From contig CM043944.1 of NCBI GenBank assembly GCA_014529385.2, positions 79,330,384 to 79,390,383 of the forward strand: DNA of 60,000 nt, given 5' to 3'. The translations under genes were made by a program, and so were the position numbers. Origin of the DNA: Adiantum capillus-veneris (taxonomy: Eukaryota > Streptophyta > Polypodiopsida > Polypodiales > Pteridaceae). A model generated the notes under the pieces. The model saw only the letters and a list, made by a program, of their open reading frames with translations. It searched no databases and was not told where the DNA came from. The stretch's first letter is position 1. Each line of letters opens with the position of its first letter. Positions 1 through 10,710 of this stretch are shown one piece after another.

Positions 1-1380
1 GATGGCCAGTCAATGGATTACCAAAAAAGATGTCAATGCAATATTGTTGGAGGACCAGTGATAGGTGCAAAGATGGTTGATCCTTCGTCTTTGTAATTTG
101 GTGTGGTAAAATGTATTAATGAAAACCACCCCGTATAGGAAAGGTTATTGCATAAACAGTGTATATGCTACTCTAAATGCCCCATACATATCCCCCGGGG
201 AAGTCTGGACTTCTTTTAGCTCTAAGTAGTTGTGAAATTGGATGTAGCTGACAAAATTAGAGGAGGATACCCACCTGTCAAATTTATGGAGACAAAGCTG
301 AAATTGCTGGCTAGAGTTAATCCGATTCTTCTCTATTGACCCTCTAGGCTCTTCACAATCAACCTGATGTTTTTATTGTTATAACTTGGTTTGATTGCAC
401 CCATTCATAGCAAGCATTACGTGCCCCTCTCGACAAATATATTCTTTTATTCAGAAACGATATTTGAGCAAATAAAGGCAAAATAAACAAGGTTAAGGAT
501 CAGGTTGGCTTTCCAAAAACAAAATTTGGAGAGGAAGTCATGAGGCTCTTGAATGAAGGAATCCAAAGGTGCTTGAAAGTTTGTAGTGGATCCTTAGCAT
601 TTGCCTGTCATTTAGTGCAAAAGGTATTGAATAGAAAGGACAGGCTAACTACAGCCAAGGTTATGGATAACAAAGGTATTAGTGTTTTCTCAATAATTTT
701 CTTTGAACCCTCTTGAGCTCTTCACCTTTTAAATTCTTCCCTAAAGTCTCCATGCTTGTTGGGAATTTCTTCCAGCAATCAGGAGTAAGTCTATCTTAGT
801 TTGGCAACTTGTGTTCAATGGAGGACCATTTACACAACACAATTCTTCATGCTTGTGTGTGCATACTCCCAAAATTAACTGAGTATGAAGTGACAATAAT
901 GTCCAACCATGTGTATGCCCTTCTATGTCTCACATGTCATACTTTACAATTGGTTTACAACACATTTCCATTTTCCATGGTTGTCTCTACAACCCACAAT
1001 GTCATTTGATGCTATGTGGTGACTATGGGGCATGGTGAAGAGTGATCAACAGTGGCATTTCATGTGAAAAGTAGTTGCATGTTTACAAGTATAGACCCAA
1101 AATGCATTATTCAATATTGACTAACTAAACAAAAATACTTGAAAGTGGTCATCCTTGAAATCAAGGATGTTGATGATCGCTCCCTACATTTTCGCTCTCC
1201 AAAGTCATGAGAGTAGCTTGTTGCACTTTTGCTCTTCTCGTGCAAACATGCATGTCAATTGTATGTGCTCTTGAAAAAAGGGCTTCTTATTTCTATTGGC
1301 CTTATGATCACCCTTGTGATCTAGAGCAGCTGAGAAGAAAATAGGCAAAATCCCATTGAATTTGAAGAATTGTCGGGCTT
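1..1380. other. unassigned AT-rich sequence
   Basis: No coding frame longer than about 67 codons occurs, and none of the short frames resembles a known family. No LTR end, primer site or tandem repeat was seen. It may be the worn flank of the repeat array that follows, but nothing in it proves this. Confidence 0.5.
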
Positions 1381-2830
1381 GTAAAGGCCACAAGACAAAT
1401 CTAGGCAAAGTGAATGCTTGAATTGATCATATCTAGCATAAAAAGTGTTGGGATTGAATTTTGAAAGCTGTTGTGGGTTACCAGTGTAGTGAGGACCTCT
1501 AGAGTGAGTTTCACTTCAATTTGACCAGTTAGACATCATACGTGTATGATGTGTAAAGGTCAATTTTAGATACCAAATATGACATCATAGCTTATTAGGG
1601 TGTTTAGCACCACAAAACAAGCTTAGAGACCAAATTTCATTGTAGTTGGAGCACATAGACATCATACCCGTCTGATGTCTCCTAGGCCATTTTTTGAACC
1701 AAATTGACCATTTGTTATGATAGGGTGCTTTGGCACATTGTTTTGAGCATGCTCACCAAGTTTGAATCATTTTGGACATATACCTTGAGAAAAAGGTGTG
1801 ATTTTGCACTTCATGGAAGGCGACATGTTTTTTTTTTTTTTTGAGAGAAATTTTGAACTTTAAACTTTGCTATGATCACATATTCTTGTTGCTTATGTGA
1901 TAAGGGGGACCTAAGATAAAGACAATTCCAAGATTTTGAGCACTTAGATATCATACCCATATGATGTCTCAAGTCAAGGTCTAAAGGTCATATTGCACTT
2001 CTGACCACATAGGAGGTTTGGAAATGATGATTTAAGCTTGTTTACAAAATTCCAACTCAATTTGGACACATATCTTTGAATTTAAGAAGATTCTTGCAGT
2101 TCCAAGAAGGTAAAAGAGAAAAAAAAAGTATTTTTGTGCATATGTTATATCCAAATTTGTTTGTGAGCACATATTCTTGCTATATGCATCAAGGAGCACC
2201 TTGGGTAGAGACATAAGTGAAATCTGAGCCCAAAGTCATTATACGCGTATGAAGAGTTTTAGGCCAGATCTGGGTCAAATCAGACATCTGAGTATACCCT
2301 AGTATCCTAAAGCATAAAAGAAGCCCCTAGGAAAAATTTCATTGAATTTGCAGCACATTTGGACTAAAAAGTGTCAAAAGACGAAAATTGGACAAGGTTC
2401 ATGCTTGTATTGACCATAACTTGTACAAAAAGTGTTAAAATTGAATTCTGAAAGTTGTTGAGGGTTGCTTGAGTGATAAAGAGTCAGTGGGATAAAAGTC
2501 ACTTCATTTTTCCACAAAAGATATCATATGTGTATGATGTCTCAAGTCCCAAATTAGAGGCCAAAACTTACATTTGAGCTTACAAACATGTTTGCCAGCA
2601 CAAAAAAGGCTTAGAGACTAAGTTTCATTCAATTTGGATCACTTTTGTCTTAGCTAACCTCCTAGAGAAGTTGCAAGCAACCAAATAGAAAAAGGAGTGA
2701 TAGACTTGTCTAAAAGTGTATGAATCACAAACTAAGACTTGGAGTGGTTAGAGTACATCAAGGAGAGTCTATAGTTAAAGTTTGGAGCAATTCTGAGTCA
2801 GGATACATCATACGCGTATGAAGACTCCAT
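1381..2830. repeat. degenerate ~286-bp tandem array with palindromes
   Basis: Six imperfect palindromes of the type ACATCATACGCGTATGATGT are centred near 1543, 1669, 1958, 2246, 2531 and 2815; the last five are 284-289 bp apart. The sequence between them is also related: phrases such as catTTTGGACATATACCTTG / caATTTGGACACATATCTTTG and GATCACATATTCTTG / GAGCACATATTCTTG recur at the same distance. The block from about 1424 to 1650 is again similar to about 2410 to 2640. This is therefore an old tandem array of about five diverged units with the palindrome better kept than its surroundings. Unit function is unknown; it could be a decayed satellite or the inside of a long LTR. Confidence 0.7.
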
Positions 2831-3186
2831 GCAAAAGTTGAGAATAGACAGGAACTTTAACTAGTCAAAGGACTTTCTTTTGACCTTAGAATCCTAAATA
2901 TTATTCCAAAACCAAATTTAGACATCTCTAAGTGGATCAAAGCATGCATCTAGTGTTGACACTCTGAAATTGCCAGAATTGGCCTACAGGAAGACTGAAT
3001 GCGATAGAAGATTGGTTTGGCCATAACTTGAGGTCTCGATATCGGATTCAAAAACTTCTTTTATCAAAAGCAAGCTCCAGAGTAGCTCTAGAACATTTAG
3101 TGCAATCCCTAAATAACAATCAAAGACCTTTTGGGTCATTCATTATTGGTCAATATTTAAAAAAAAATCGTTTAAGGCCTCAAAAT
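2831..3186. other. array edge and unassigned spacer
   Basis: The first part (to about 3060) still shares short phrases with the array (GGCCATAACTTG, compare GACCATAACTTG near 2411). The rest, up to the copia LTR, shows nothing recognisable. The short + strand frame from 3028 runs across the spacer-LTR border and is not a gene. Confidence 0.4.
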
Positions 3187-3414
3187 TGTTACCATATACA
3201 GGTGGTGGTGATGTTTGTGAACACAATTAGGACCGTTGGGACATTTTTCCCCTCTATAGGAGGGTTTTCCTCCCGTGGATTGTATATACGTCCATCATTC
3301 TAGGGCTATCTATCTTTCCATTGTACACTTAGTAAAACACTCTCTATTGTGTGCCTTGAGCTTTCTTCGTCTTCTCCAAGTTGTGTTTGTTTTCCTGCAA
3401 CCCTAATTCCAACA
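3187..3414 (+). repeat. 5' LTR of truncated copia element A1
   Basis: This 228-bp segment starts TGTTACCATATAC and ends CCTAATTCCAACA, so it has TG...CA ends, and it is followed directly by a primer binding site. A close relative lies in inverse orientation at 19897-20123 (227 bp), which fixes both boundaries. A TATATA at 3283-3288 is a plausible core promoter. No matching 3' LTR is present, so this copy is truncated. Confidence 0.85.
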
Positions 3415-3416
3415 AT

Positions 3417-3428
3417 TGGTATCAGAGC
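3417..3428 (+). promoter_or_regulatory. tRNA-iMet primer binding site, copia A1
   Basis: TGGTATCAGAGC lies three bases after the LTR end. This is the standard copia primer site, complementary to the 3' end of plant initiator Met tRNA, where minus-strand cDNA synthesis starts. Confidence 0.85.
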
Positions 3429-3479
3429 AAGTTGAGTCCTCCCGGGCTTAGTTGCTAGTAGCTCCAGCACACGCTTGCT

Positions 3480-4390
3480 CACTTTCTCCAATTTTGATGA
3501 GCTTTGGCGAGCATTTGCAGGTCGATTAAGAAGTGTCGAGCATTGATTGCGTTGTCTGTGAAGCACAATATTACTCCTCACATTCATTCAGCAAAATCTG
3601 CAAAACAGGCTTGGGATATTCTGGTTGGCCTTATGAGGCTAAAATTGCATTGTTGCGTAAAGAGCTGGAATCGAAGATTATGCATGAGGAAGATGACATG
3701 GATACTTTCCTTGCTGTTGTCAAGGATATCAATGAGCAACTTATTTCTGCAGGTGAAGTCATTTCACACAGTTCCCTTGTGCAGAATGTTCTTAATGCCT
3801 TTCCAGATTCTTTACCAAACTTTTGCTAGTACTTGGAGACTTATGACCCAAGGAAATCCTGAAGTTGTCAAGTTTGATGCATTATGCACATTGTTGTTAC
3901 AAGAGTCACTTTCTAGAAAAAACAGGACTAGACATCGTGCAATTGAGCATGCTTTTATTGTTGCTCAAAGAAAGGGTGGTAACAACAATGCAACCACTTC
4001 TTATGATTCTTCTACGAGTGGAAAATCACCTATTCCTAATGCTTCTGCTGGCAGCAATTCGTCTCAAAATTATGATGATAAGGGCAAAAAGAAGATGCAT
4101 TGCCATTATTGTAAAGCTAATGATCACTTGATTAAGCAGTGTCCTAAGTTGAAGGCCAAAGAGGCTAAGAAGAAAGAGTGTGGTTTCATTGTAAATGCTG
4201 GTTCCACTACAAATGTAGCTATTGTTGAGTCGTCTGTGAAAGGAGACTGTGATGCTGATGTTGATGTAGAATGGGCTTTTAGTGTAGAGTGTACTTATAA
4301 TCCTGCTGTCCATGATGCATGCATGTCAATTTTGCTGCAGATTCACATGTGTGGTATTTTGACACTGGTGCTACAAAGCACATTATACGC
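3480..4390 (+). pseudogene. copia A1 gag and start of protease, broken
   Basis: Encodes the remains of a copia Gag. Recognisable pieces are AKQAWDILVGL, EAKIALLRKELESKIMHEED and DMDTFLAVVKDINEQL, then the zinc knuckle MHCHYCKANDHLIKQC (C-x2-C-x4-H-x4-C), then the protease start VWYFDTGATKHI with its D-T-G triad near 4352-4385. Compared with sister copy A2 (minus strand, 18420-19533), the N-terminal ~125 codons are deleted at about 3537, a ~10-nt deletion near 3630 shifts the frame, and another shift occurs near 3820. Reading stops being copia sense-strand at 4389, where an inverted fragment starts. It cannot make a functional product. Confidence 0.85.
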
Positions 4391-4655
4391 ATGCCCAAAG
4401 TTTTGCATCTGAAATAGCCTTTGAGTCCACAACTGCATTTGCAAAATTCTACCCACACTTGTCTTACAAAGTGAGCTTATACAACCCATGGCATAAAATG
4501 CCAGATGCATCAATCTCATCACCAAAACTGAGATCATGTAGTGTACATCTGTCATCTACAAATTTGACTACAAGACCAAATCTAGCAAGTGTAGATACAG
4601 ACAAAAGATTCTTTTTGATCCCACGAACATAAAGTGCATCAACAAGTGTGAAAGA
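4389..4655 (-). pseudogene. inverted copia A protease/pre-integrase fragment
   Basis: On the minus strand this matches the segment of copy A2 at about 18011-18272 (region after the protease triad, ending just before the pre-integrase histidines). It is joined directly to the + strand gag-protease fragment with GCATGCC at the joint. It is therefore an internal inversion or head-to-head fusion inside one element, not a separate gene. Several stops are present. Confidence 0.8.
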
Positions 4656-4681
4656 CTCAAAGAGATGAAATGATCACATAG

Positions 4682-5881
4682 ATGACAGACATGCCTCCTC
4701 AAGTAAATCTCCCTAATGGACCAATCTCCACCAGAACAACCAATCCCTTTGAAGAAGACCAATATACAATCAGGTATCAAACGAACCAGACAAGGAGAGT
4801 AAAAATACCGATCTATCCACCAATGACAATGTGGGACCAAATACACCACAATCATCAAGATGCCATACCAAGTCTAGATATCAATAGAGGTGGTTATCTG
4901 ATCAACCCAAGACCAAGTGCACCACTACCATTTCCATCATATCCGTATTTGAGTGAAGGTCAAGGACCAACCATTAGATTGACTACAAGAGGGTTACATT
5001 ATGGAGAAAGAGTAAAAATTGAGAGAGAGTTCCAAGAAGACCTATCTATTGTGAGACACTCACAAGTATATGAACTAGAAGATGAAATCAAAGAAGAACC
5101 TACACATAGTAGAAGGCCTGAAGCAAGAAAATAATTGGGAGAGTCTATGATTAGACTTGTAGACAATCGACAAGTTAGATCATCCCAAGTCCAGAAATGG
5201 GTAAACAAAAAATACTCTAGAAATAAAGATCCTAGAGACCACGAATTTTGCGACACAATTTGTGGATTTGGATTGACTCGGGAAGATGATACAGCTACAT
5301 GGTTCGAGTCAGTGAAAAGACAAAATTTTGAGACTCTAGATGAGCTGTTTGAGGAATTCATCAAAGAATTCTTGCAAAAAGGCATAGCTCACAATATGGT
5401 ATTGCAAATTCATAGATTTAAACAAAAAGAAGGAGAATTAGTACGCAAAGTGGCATTACAGCTCAAGAGATATGTCAAGTTCTGTCTGAGAGCGGAACTA
5501 CCTACACAGGCATGATTAATATTGATCTTTATCCAGGGAATGAGATATGCGGGCCTTTAAAAGGATCTGCATATGATGAGGAGCCTTATGCTAAACGAAT
5601 TGACCAAAGCAGCTCTTTATCTGGTGGATAACTGTGAGGAATATAAAGAAAAGGATTATAAGAGTCAAGAGGATGACACATCCTCTCAACACAGTGATTC
5701 ACAGATGAGTGATTCCATTTCAAAACCAACAACACATATCGATCAAGAAAAGTATATCGATGACATGGTTAAGAGGTTAACTCCTCTAATAAAGTGTGAT
5801 TCGAGGGAGCCTAAATGGTGCAAAATTGAGAGGAAATGGACAAACCATACAAGGGAAGAGTGCTACTATAGCATGAAATAG
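4682..5881 (+). pseudogene. Ty3/gypsy Gag, decayed
   Basis: One reading frame runs from here into the RT at 5990, interrupted by stops at 5132-5134 (TAA), 5513-5515 (TGA) and several between 5516 and 5570. The first ~150 residues are polar and proline-rich. The middle part (DDTATWFESV, then LDELFEEFIKEFL) has the look of a Retrotrans_gag capsid domain: a tryptophan-containing helix followed by a charged helix. The last part is acidic and ends in a Cys/His-poor segment with no clear zinc knuckle. Direct continuation into RT without a protease implies an internal deletion near 5880-5960. Confidence 0.65.
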
Positions 5882-6397
5882 CTACATGAGATAGGGTGTG
5901 TTGATCCTAGTGTTGTTGCACCTATGGCGACCTTCACTATCCCTCTTGTACCTTGAAATTTACGTCCAATCTCGGCTCCAAAAGCAAATTTGCCAAAGCT
6001 AATAGAACTACTCAATGAAAAGATTAGCATGGGTATTTTGGAGCCTTCTTGTGCGCCATATTCGAACAGGTGGTTCACTGTGCCTAAGAAGAATGGATCT
6101 TTGCGGTTCATACAAGATATGCAACCTGCAAACAAGGCTACCATCAGGAATGTGGGTACAAGACCAACAGTGGATGAATTTACAGAGGCGTTTGTAGGAA
6201 TGTCAATTTACTCAACGGGTGATCTCTATTCAGGGTACGATCAATTTCAGTTAGATGTTGAGAGTAGAGATCTGACAACTATGAAAACACATTTAGGGCT
6301 GGTAAGGATATGTACCTTACCTCAAGGAGCAACTAGTTCAGTTGCACATATGATGAATGGGATGAACAAGGTTCTACGTGACTTCAACCTCAAAACA
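5882..6397 (+). pseudogene. Ty3/gypsy reverse transcriptase, N-terminal half
   Basis: In the same frame as the gag upstream. Landmarks are GILEPSCAPYSNRWFTVPKK (fingers), SLRFIQDMQPANKATIRN, the motif A region IYSTGDLYSGYDQFQLDV with its catalytic Asp, and LPQGATSSVAHMMNGMNK (motif B). The frame breaks off at about 6397, before the catalytic F/Y-x-D-D, and is fused to the 3' end of an oppositely oriented gypsy element. Stops at 5879-5881 and near 5955 separate it from Gag. Sure of the RT assignment; the gypsy sub-lineage is not clear. Confidence 0.85.
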
Positions 6398-6707
6398 AAA
6401 TTCTCTTTCCCATTATTTGACAAGGCAAACATGACTTGCACCAATGATTAACATCCCATTGAATACGCGGACATATGTAACCTTCTTGCAAGACCTTATG
6501 CAACATGACCTTCATAGCAAAATGGCCTCCACAAGACCCCTCATGATTTTCTTCCAGGATTTTGTAAATTTCTTCTTTCCAAGGTACACGACGCAAAACC
6601 AAATCAACTCCTTTCATGTAAAGCACATCATCGAGCATTTTGTATTTCCTAGATTTTCTTATGAATGCATACTTGTTTAGAAGACGGTAAACCTTCAGGT
6701 AGAACAC
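6390..6707 (-). pseudogene. Ty3/gypsy integrase zinc-binding domain, truncated
   Basis: Minus-strand frame with the H-H-C-C integrase zinc finger: ENHEGSCGGHFAMK followed by NHWCKSCLPCQIMGKR. In intact elements the catalytic D-D-E core follows, but here the sequence ends at about 6398, where the + strand RT fragment begins, so core and C-terminus are lost. It is the 3'-most surviving part of the minus-strand element that runs from about 10.7 kb. Confidence 0.85.
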
Positions 6708-7190
6708 CTGTCAATAGAAAATGCACTTCCTTTGATAAGATTTCCCTCCCATGATATAAAGGGGCATCCGCCTTCACCACAAACAAACAAGTGATCATCT
6801 CTTGGGCAACATCATGAGCTTCTTCATTTACAGACGTCTCAATATGCTGCAAACTCCATGCTTCAAGTTTTTTGAGCAACGCTTAAACTTTGAAGCATAA
6901 ATTTTTCAATTTAGGGTTCTTATTTTTCCATACTCCCAACACTTCCTTCACAACCAACAAAGCATCTCCCTTGATTTGCAAGCGTCTAATTCCCACTTGT
7001 AAGCAAATATGCATACCACCTTCAAGAGCCATGTATTCTGCTTCATTGTTACTTTTGGCATCAAGTTTTAGCCCTTGCTTTCTCATAAGCTTTCCTTGTG
7101 CATCATAAATAAAAATGCCTCCAAAAGCATCATCATGACTTCTTCGATAAGAACCATCAAAATATAACAGTGAAACATTAGGGATGGCAA
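6708..7190 (-). pseudogene. second (plant Tat-type) RNase H domain
   Basis: Minus strand, in pieces across two frames. YFDGSYRRS with GGIFIYDAQGKLM lies near 7100-7175, then SNNEAEYMALEGGM and IKGDALLVVKEVLGVW at 6930-7050. This gives the D...E...D pattern of an RNase HI-like fold of the RVT_3 type, located between the normal gypsy RNase H and the integrase zinc finger. A remnant with VNEEAHDVAQEM follows at about 6790. A domain in this place is known from Tat-clade gypsy elements of plants. Frame breaks at about 6880 and 7085. Confidence 0.75.
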
Positions 7191-7329
7191 GAGTCCTAAC
7201 TTCCTTCTTTCACACCACCTCTTCTTTAACCAAAACCGAAGTATCCTTATAAGTGAGAAGATCTGCCAAGGTAGCCTGAGTACTTTCCTCCACCAAAAAG
7301 GTGAACTGAAACTCCTGAAGCTCAATAAC

Positions 7330-7640
7330 TCATTTCATCACTGTTTTTGGTATATTTGAATTATTGAACAACTACAGAAGCAATGAATAGCTGGTGAGGA
7401 AGGTGAATGACTTTTGCAGCAAGTAGGGTCTGAATTGTCTGCAAGCATAAACCATACCGGTCATCACCAATTCAATTTCTAAAAAATATCTTTCATGAGG
7501 AGTCTTTACTCTGATAGTATAATGAACAGGATTCATATACTTGGATTCCTTTCCCCTTTGCAATGACATAGCCCCGATAGGATCATCTCCCACTGATGGG
7601 TTAACATAAAACTCCTTTTCCCAATCAGGAGCCTACATAA
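7330..7640 (-). pseudogene. gypsy RNase H (first copy), decayed
   Basis: Minus strand between RT and the second RNase H. VHYTIRVKTPHERYF and MVYACRQFRPYLL resemble the middle of the gypsy RNase H, where a Glu and the helix leading to the H-x-L-L motif normally occur. The first catalytic Asp region and the T-D-H segment are not clearly readable, so this domain looks degenerate. That fits a division of labour in which the second RNase H takes over, but decay of the whole copy explains it equally well. Confidence 0.6.
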
Positions 7641-8500
7641 TGGGAAGAGTACTCAAAACCTCTTTAACTTTGTCAAAAACCTCGTCATAGTCATGGGACC
7701 ATTCCAAGGGATCATTCTTGACTGTTTGCTGCAATGGATACAATAGTTGCGATGCCAAGGGTACGAGGCAAGACAAATATTTAACTTTCTATATGAAAGT
7801 GGCCAATTGTCTAGTGTCTTTTGGAGATGATAGTAACAACAAAGCCTCCACTTTCTCTGGATCTGCTTCAATCCCATTTTCTGAAATAACATGCCCAAGA
7901 AGCTTTCCCGTGGCTGTGCCAAATGACATTTTTTAGGGTTTAGCTGACCCCCGCATTCATCATACCTTGCAAAAGTCATTTCAAGCTTTTGAACATGCTC
8001 TTTTCTTGAACTGTATACACAGAAATCATCTATAAATCCTTTGACAAACTTCCCAAGGAACGGGGTAAGGACCCAATCTACTTTTCTTTCAAAGGCTCCT
8101 GGCCCATTTGTCAACCCAAAAGGAAGGCAAAAAAAGCAGAAACAACCCTATGGTATGATAAAAGTAGTTTTTTTCCTGTCTTCATGAGCAAGAATAAGCT
8201 AAAAGTATCCTGAATACCCATCACAAACACTGTATCTCTCAAAACCAGCCATTGCATCTAACAATTGATCAATAAAAGGCAAAGGGTAAGGATCTTTCTT
8301 GGTCACCGCATTTAGTGGCTTTGTAGTCAACACAAACTCTCCAACACCCATCTTTCTTTGGGGTGACTACTACATGGCTCACCCTTCAGCATTATCCACT
8401 GGCACAATGAACCCTACATCCAAAAGCTTATCCACTTCTTCCTTTAAAGCATTCATATATTCCTTACCCATCCTTCTTAATTTCTGCCATAATGGCTTTG
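7641..8500 (-). pseudogene. Ty3/gypsy reverse transcriptase
   Basis: Minus strand. EEVDKLLDVGFIVPVDNAEG (fingers) is near 8385-8450. Motif A is in another frame around 8200-8260. MTNGPGAFERKVDWVL (motif B) and the catalytic FIDDFCVYS are at about 8010-8110, then LNPKKCHLAQPRESFLGM (thumb entry). A frameshift near 8115-8120 and loss of frame near 7850 show it is dead. The order with the following two RNase H domains and integrase is that of gypsy pol. Confidence 0.85.
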
Positions 8501-9290
8501 CCCCTTCAACTAGCTTGATCTTCACGGGATCCCCAACAAAACCCCTTATTTCGTGATATGAGGTAATGAAAAGATTTGGAAACCTGCCCAACATTGCTAA
8601 GTACTCCCTTCTTTCTCCTTGTGTCAAATTAGTACTCAACATATTTTGAATCAACTCTTTCTTCACTGGCAGTTCCTGTTTAGGTTGCATCAACTCTTCA
8701 AGTTTCTCTAAACGGATTGAAGCATTTATATTCCCTGATAATTGTAGCACTTCACTAACTTCTTTGTTCCTCCTCCAACAACAAGAATGACACTTCACCC
8801 TCATCACTGGAACTCGAAGTAGTGCTACTTTCTGAGTCTTCAGAACACTGATAGTTTTGGACTCATCATTCTCACTCACATCTTCAAGTGCCATAGGTTG
8901 TTTAATAGTCATATCAAACACCCTCTTTTCATCCTCCTTGCCATGCACACTGATTGTGCCCTTGCCCCAATCTTGCATGGCACCAACAGCTCTCAACCAA
9001 GGTCATCCCAAAATGAGAGGAAAGGCTCCTAGATCAGCTGGAATAACATGAAAGTTCACCATAACTTTCACGTTAAAGACTTCAACTTCCAAATTCTTGA
9101 TCATCCCAAAACATTTCACCTTGGCATGGTTTGCTAGTCGAATCAAAACCCACAGCTTCCACATGTAATGAGACCCAATCTCTCGACACGTGACTGTGTG
9201 ATCACACAAACTTGAGCACCTCATCAATGTAGGCATCTCCCATTCCCACATCTTTGTGCCAAGCGTTCACCACAAGACAGATGTCGGGTA
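8501..9290 (-). pseudogene. gypsy protease-RT linker and protease remnant
   Basis: Minus strand. The part at 8501-8996 is the acidic and Lys-rich linker before RT, including LTQGERREYLAMLGRFPNLF, a segment that in gypsy elements lies just upstream of RT. The 9003-9251 part (LEVEVFNVKVMVNFHVIPADLG and an L-I-L-G end) corresponds to the second half of a pepsin-like protease. A clear D-S/T-G triad was not found; it should fall near 9180-9250, where the frame is disturbed. Confidence 0.55.
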
Positions 9291-9711
9291 ACTCTCCCAT
9301 AGACAACACTCTGACTTGTCCATGCTTTGGCTCTTTTTTTGGATTCACTAATGACTTCCACTGCCTTTTAATTTTGGGCACCATATTCATCAACTGTCCA
9401 AAAGTACAATCTACTTTCCTCCCAATCAGGTCTTCCTTTAAACTGTAAGCTGTTTGGCCTTCTCCCAAAGGCAAATCTGTCACTTCAAATTGTCTACGAG
9501 GCTTTCTATTTCTCTTGACTTTCGCATCTTCACCCTCCTTCTCCTTCTCTTCCTTTTTGCTAGGCCTTGGTGCTGCATAGCCTTCCCTCTCTCTTTTGCC
9601 TACTGGCAACACATCTGCGTCTTTGTTTTCGACTCGCATAATGCCCACATGACCACCAGAGGTTGAAGCTTGATTTTCCTGGCCAGTACCTTGATCTCCC
9701 CGTATATCCAA
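9202..9711 (-). pseudogene. gypsy Gag C-terminal tail and protease entry
   Basis: A 169-codon minus-strand frame with a strongly charged stretch (PSKKEEKEKEGEDAKVKRNRK) and then AYSLKEDLIGRKVDCTFGQL, VPKIKRQWKSLV. This last motif, in which a short helix is followed by a basic segment, is typical just before the protease of plant gypsy polyproteins. It sits between the zinc knuckle upstream (9773-9830) and the protease remnant. Confidence 0.6.
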
Positions 9712-10061
9712 TGCATAATCATTAGCTCTGTTAGGAATCTATTGAGGAAGTGGAAACATATCCCCTCCCATCCTTGTTGGCTTTGGACAATAAGTACTGA
9801 TGTGACCAAGCTCACCACAATTATAACAAGTAGGAATGAACCTCCTCTGCGGCTCAAAACCACCTTGTCCACAATCCGCATTAGCATTAGGATGAGCCTC
9901 ACATGCCTGAGCCATCCCTCTACCACGTCCACGACCACGACCACCTCCACCACCAAGAACACTAAGTCATAATTCCTGCATCATGGTCATCATGTCTTGC
10001 ATATTCCGTTGCAATTATTCGGCATTAGTAGTCCTTTGAACAGTTGGCCTCCAACTTCTGC
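9712..10061 (-). pseudogene. Gag zinc knuckle and RG-rich tail
   Basis: On the minus strand the zinc knuckle CYNCGELGHISTYC (C-x2-C-x4-H-x4-C) is readable at about 9773-9830 and binds RNA in such proteins. Just upstream (9911-9955) lies a run of alternating Gly and Arg, an RG box that also binds RNA. Frame changes around 9960 separate this from the capsid part. Confidence 0.75.
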
Positions 10062-10676
10062 CTAATTCTCCTCCTTTTGGCTACCATTATTTTTCTCAGG
10101 GACTGATTTCGCGTATTTATTAAGCCTTTGCGCTTTCCATTCTTTCTCTCTGGCAATGGCGACTGCCTCCTTGAAGGTGGCAGGCCTTTTCAGCTCAACT
10201 TTGAACTTCAGACTTTCTTTTAGGTTTGCCACAAAACGGTCCTTCTTTAACATGGATGGAGGGATCTCATTTCCCAAAGCCCGGGCCCATTTATCCCGTA
10301 AACAGGTGAACTGCATGACAAAATCATCAACACTTTGATTAGCCCTCTGAGTGTACCCTAGAATTTCATGCCAAACTTCATCAGGTACTTCAATGGATCG
10401 GTATTGTGCCAGGAAAGCTTGCTTCACACGATTGTAGTCCAAAACCACCCCTGGATTTTGTGCCTACATCAACTCCTCAAAATTGTGTAACCAAACTTTT
10501 GCCTCATCTTGTAAACTATATTGCAACAGCTGCAACAATATAGCTTGGCCTAGTATATTGCGCAGTAAGCAATTGACTTTCAACTTCTCAATAAACGTTT
10601 GTGCATTTTCATTAGGCAATCCATGAAACTGTGGAAACTCATCTACCATGTTTGATTGCCACAAAAACACTTACAT
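10062..10676 (-). pseudogene. Ty3/gypsy Gag capsid domain
   Basis: Two minus-strand frames. The N-terminal one (10464-10670) has DEFPQFHGLPNENAQTFIEK and LQDEAKVWLHNFEEL, the characteristic start of a Retrotrans_gag domain (A-x-x-W). The second (10062-10448) carries on with AFLAQYRSIEVPDEVWHEIL, QSVDDFVMQFTCLRDKW and FKEAVAIAREKEWK. A stop near 10462 splits them. The gag start is probably near 10670, about 40 bp from the primer-site relic. Confidence 0.8.
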
Positions 10677-10710
10677 GTGACGTCGAAAACTCAAGGGATG
10701 TCGATGGATC

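Noticed and set aside
3028-3303. 91-codon + strand ORF
   Set aside because: Crosses from spacer into the copia A1 LTR, so it cannot be one gene.
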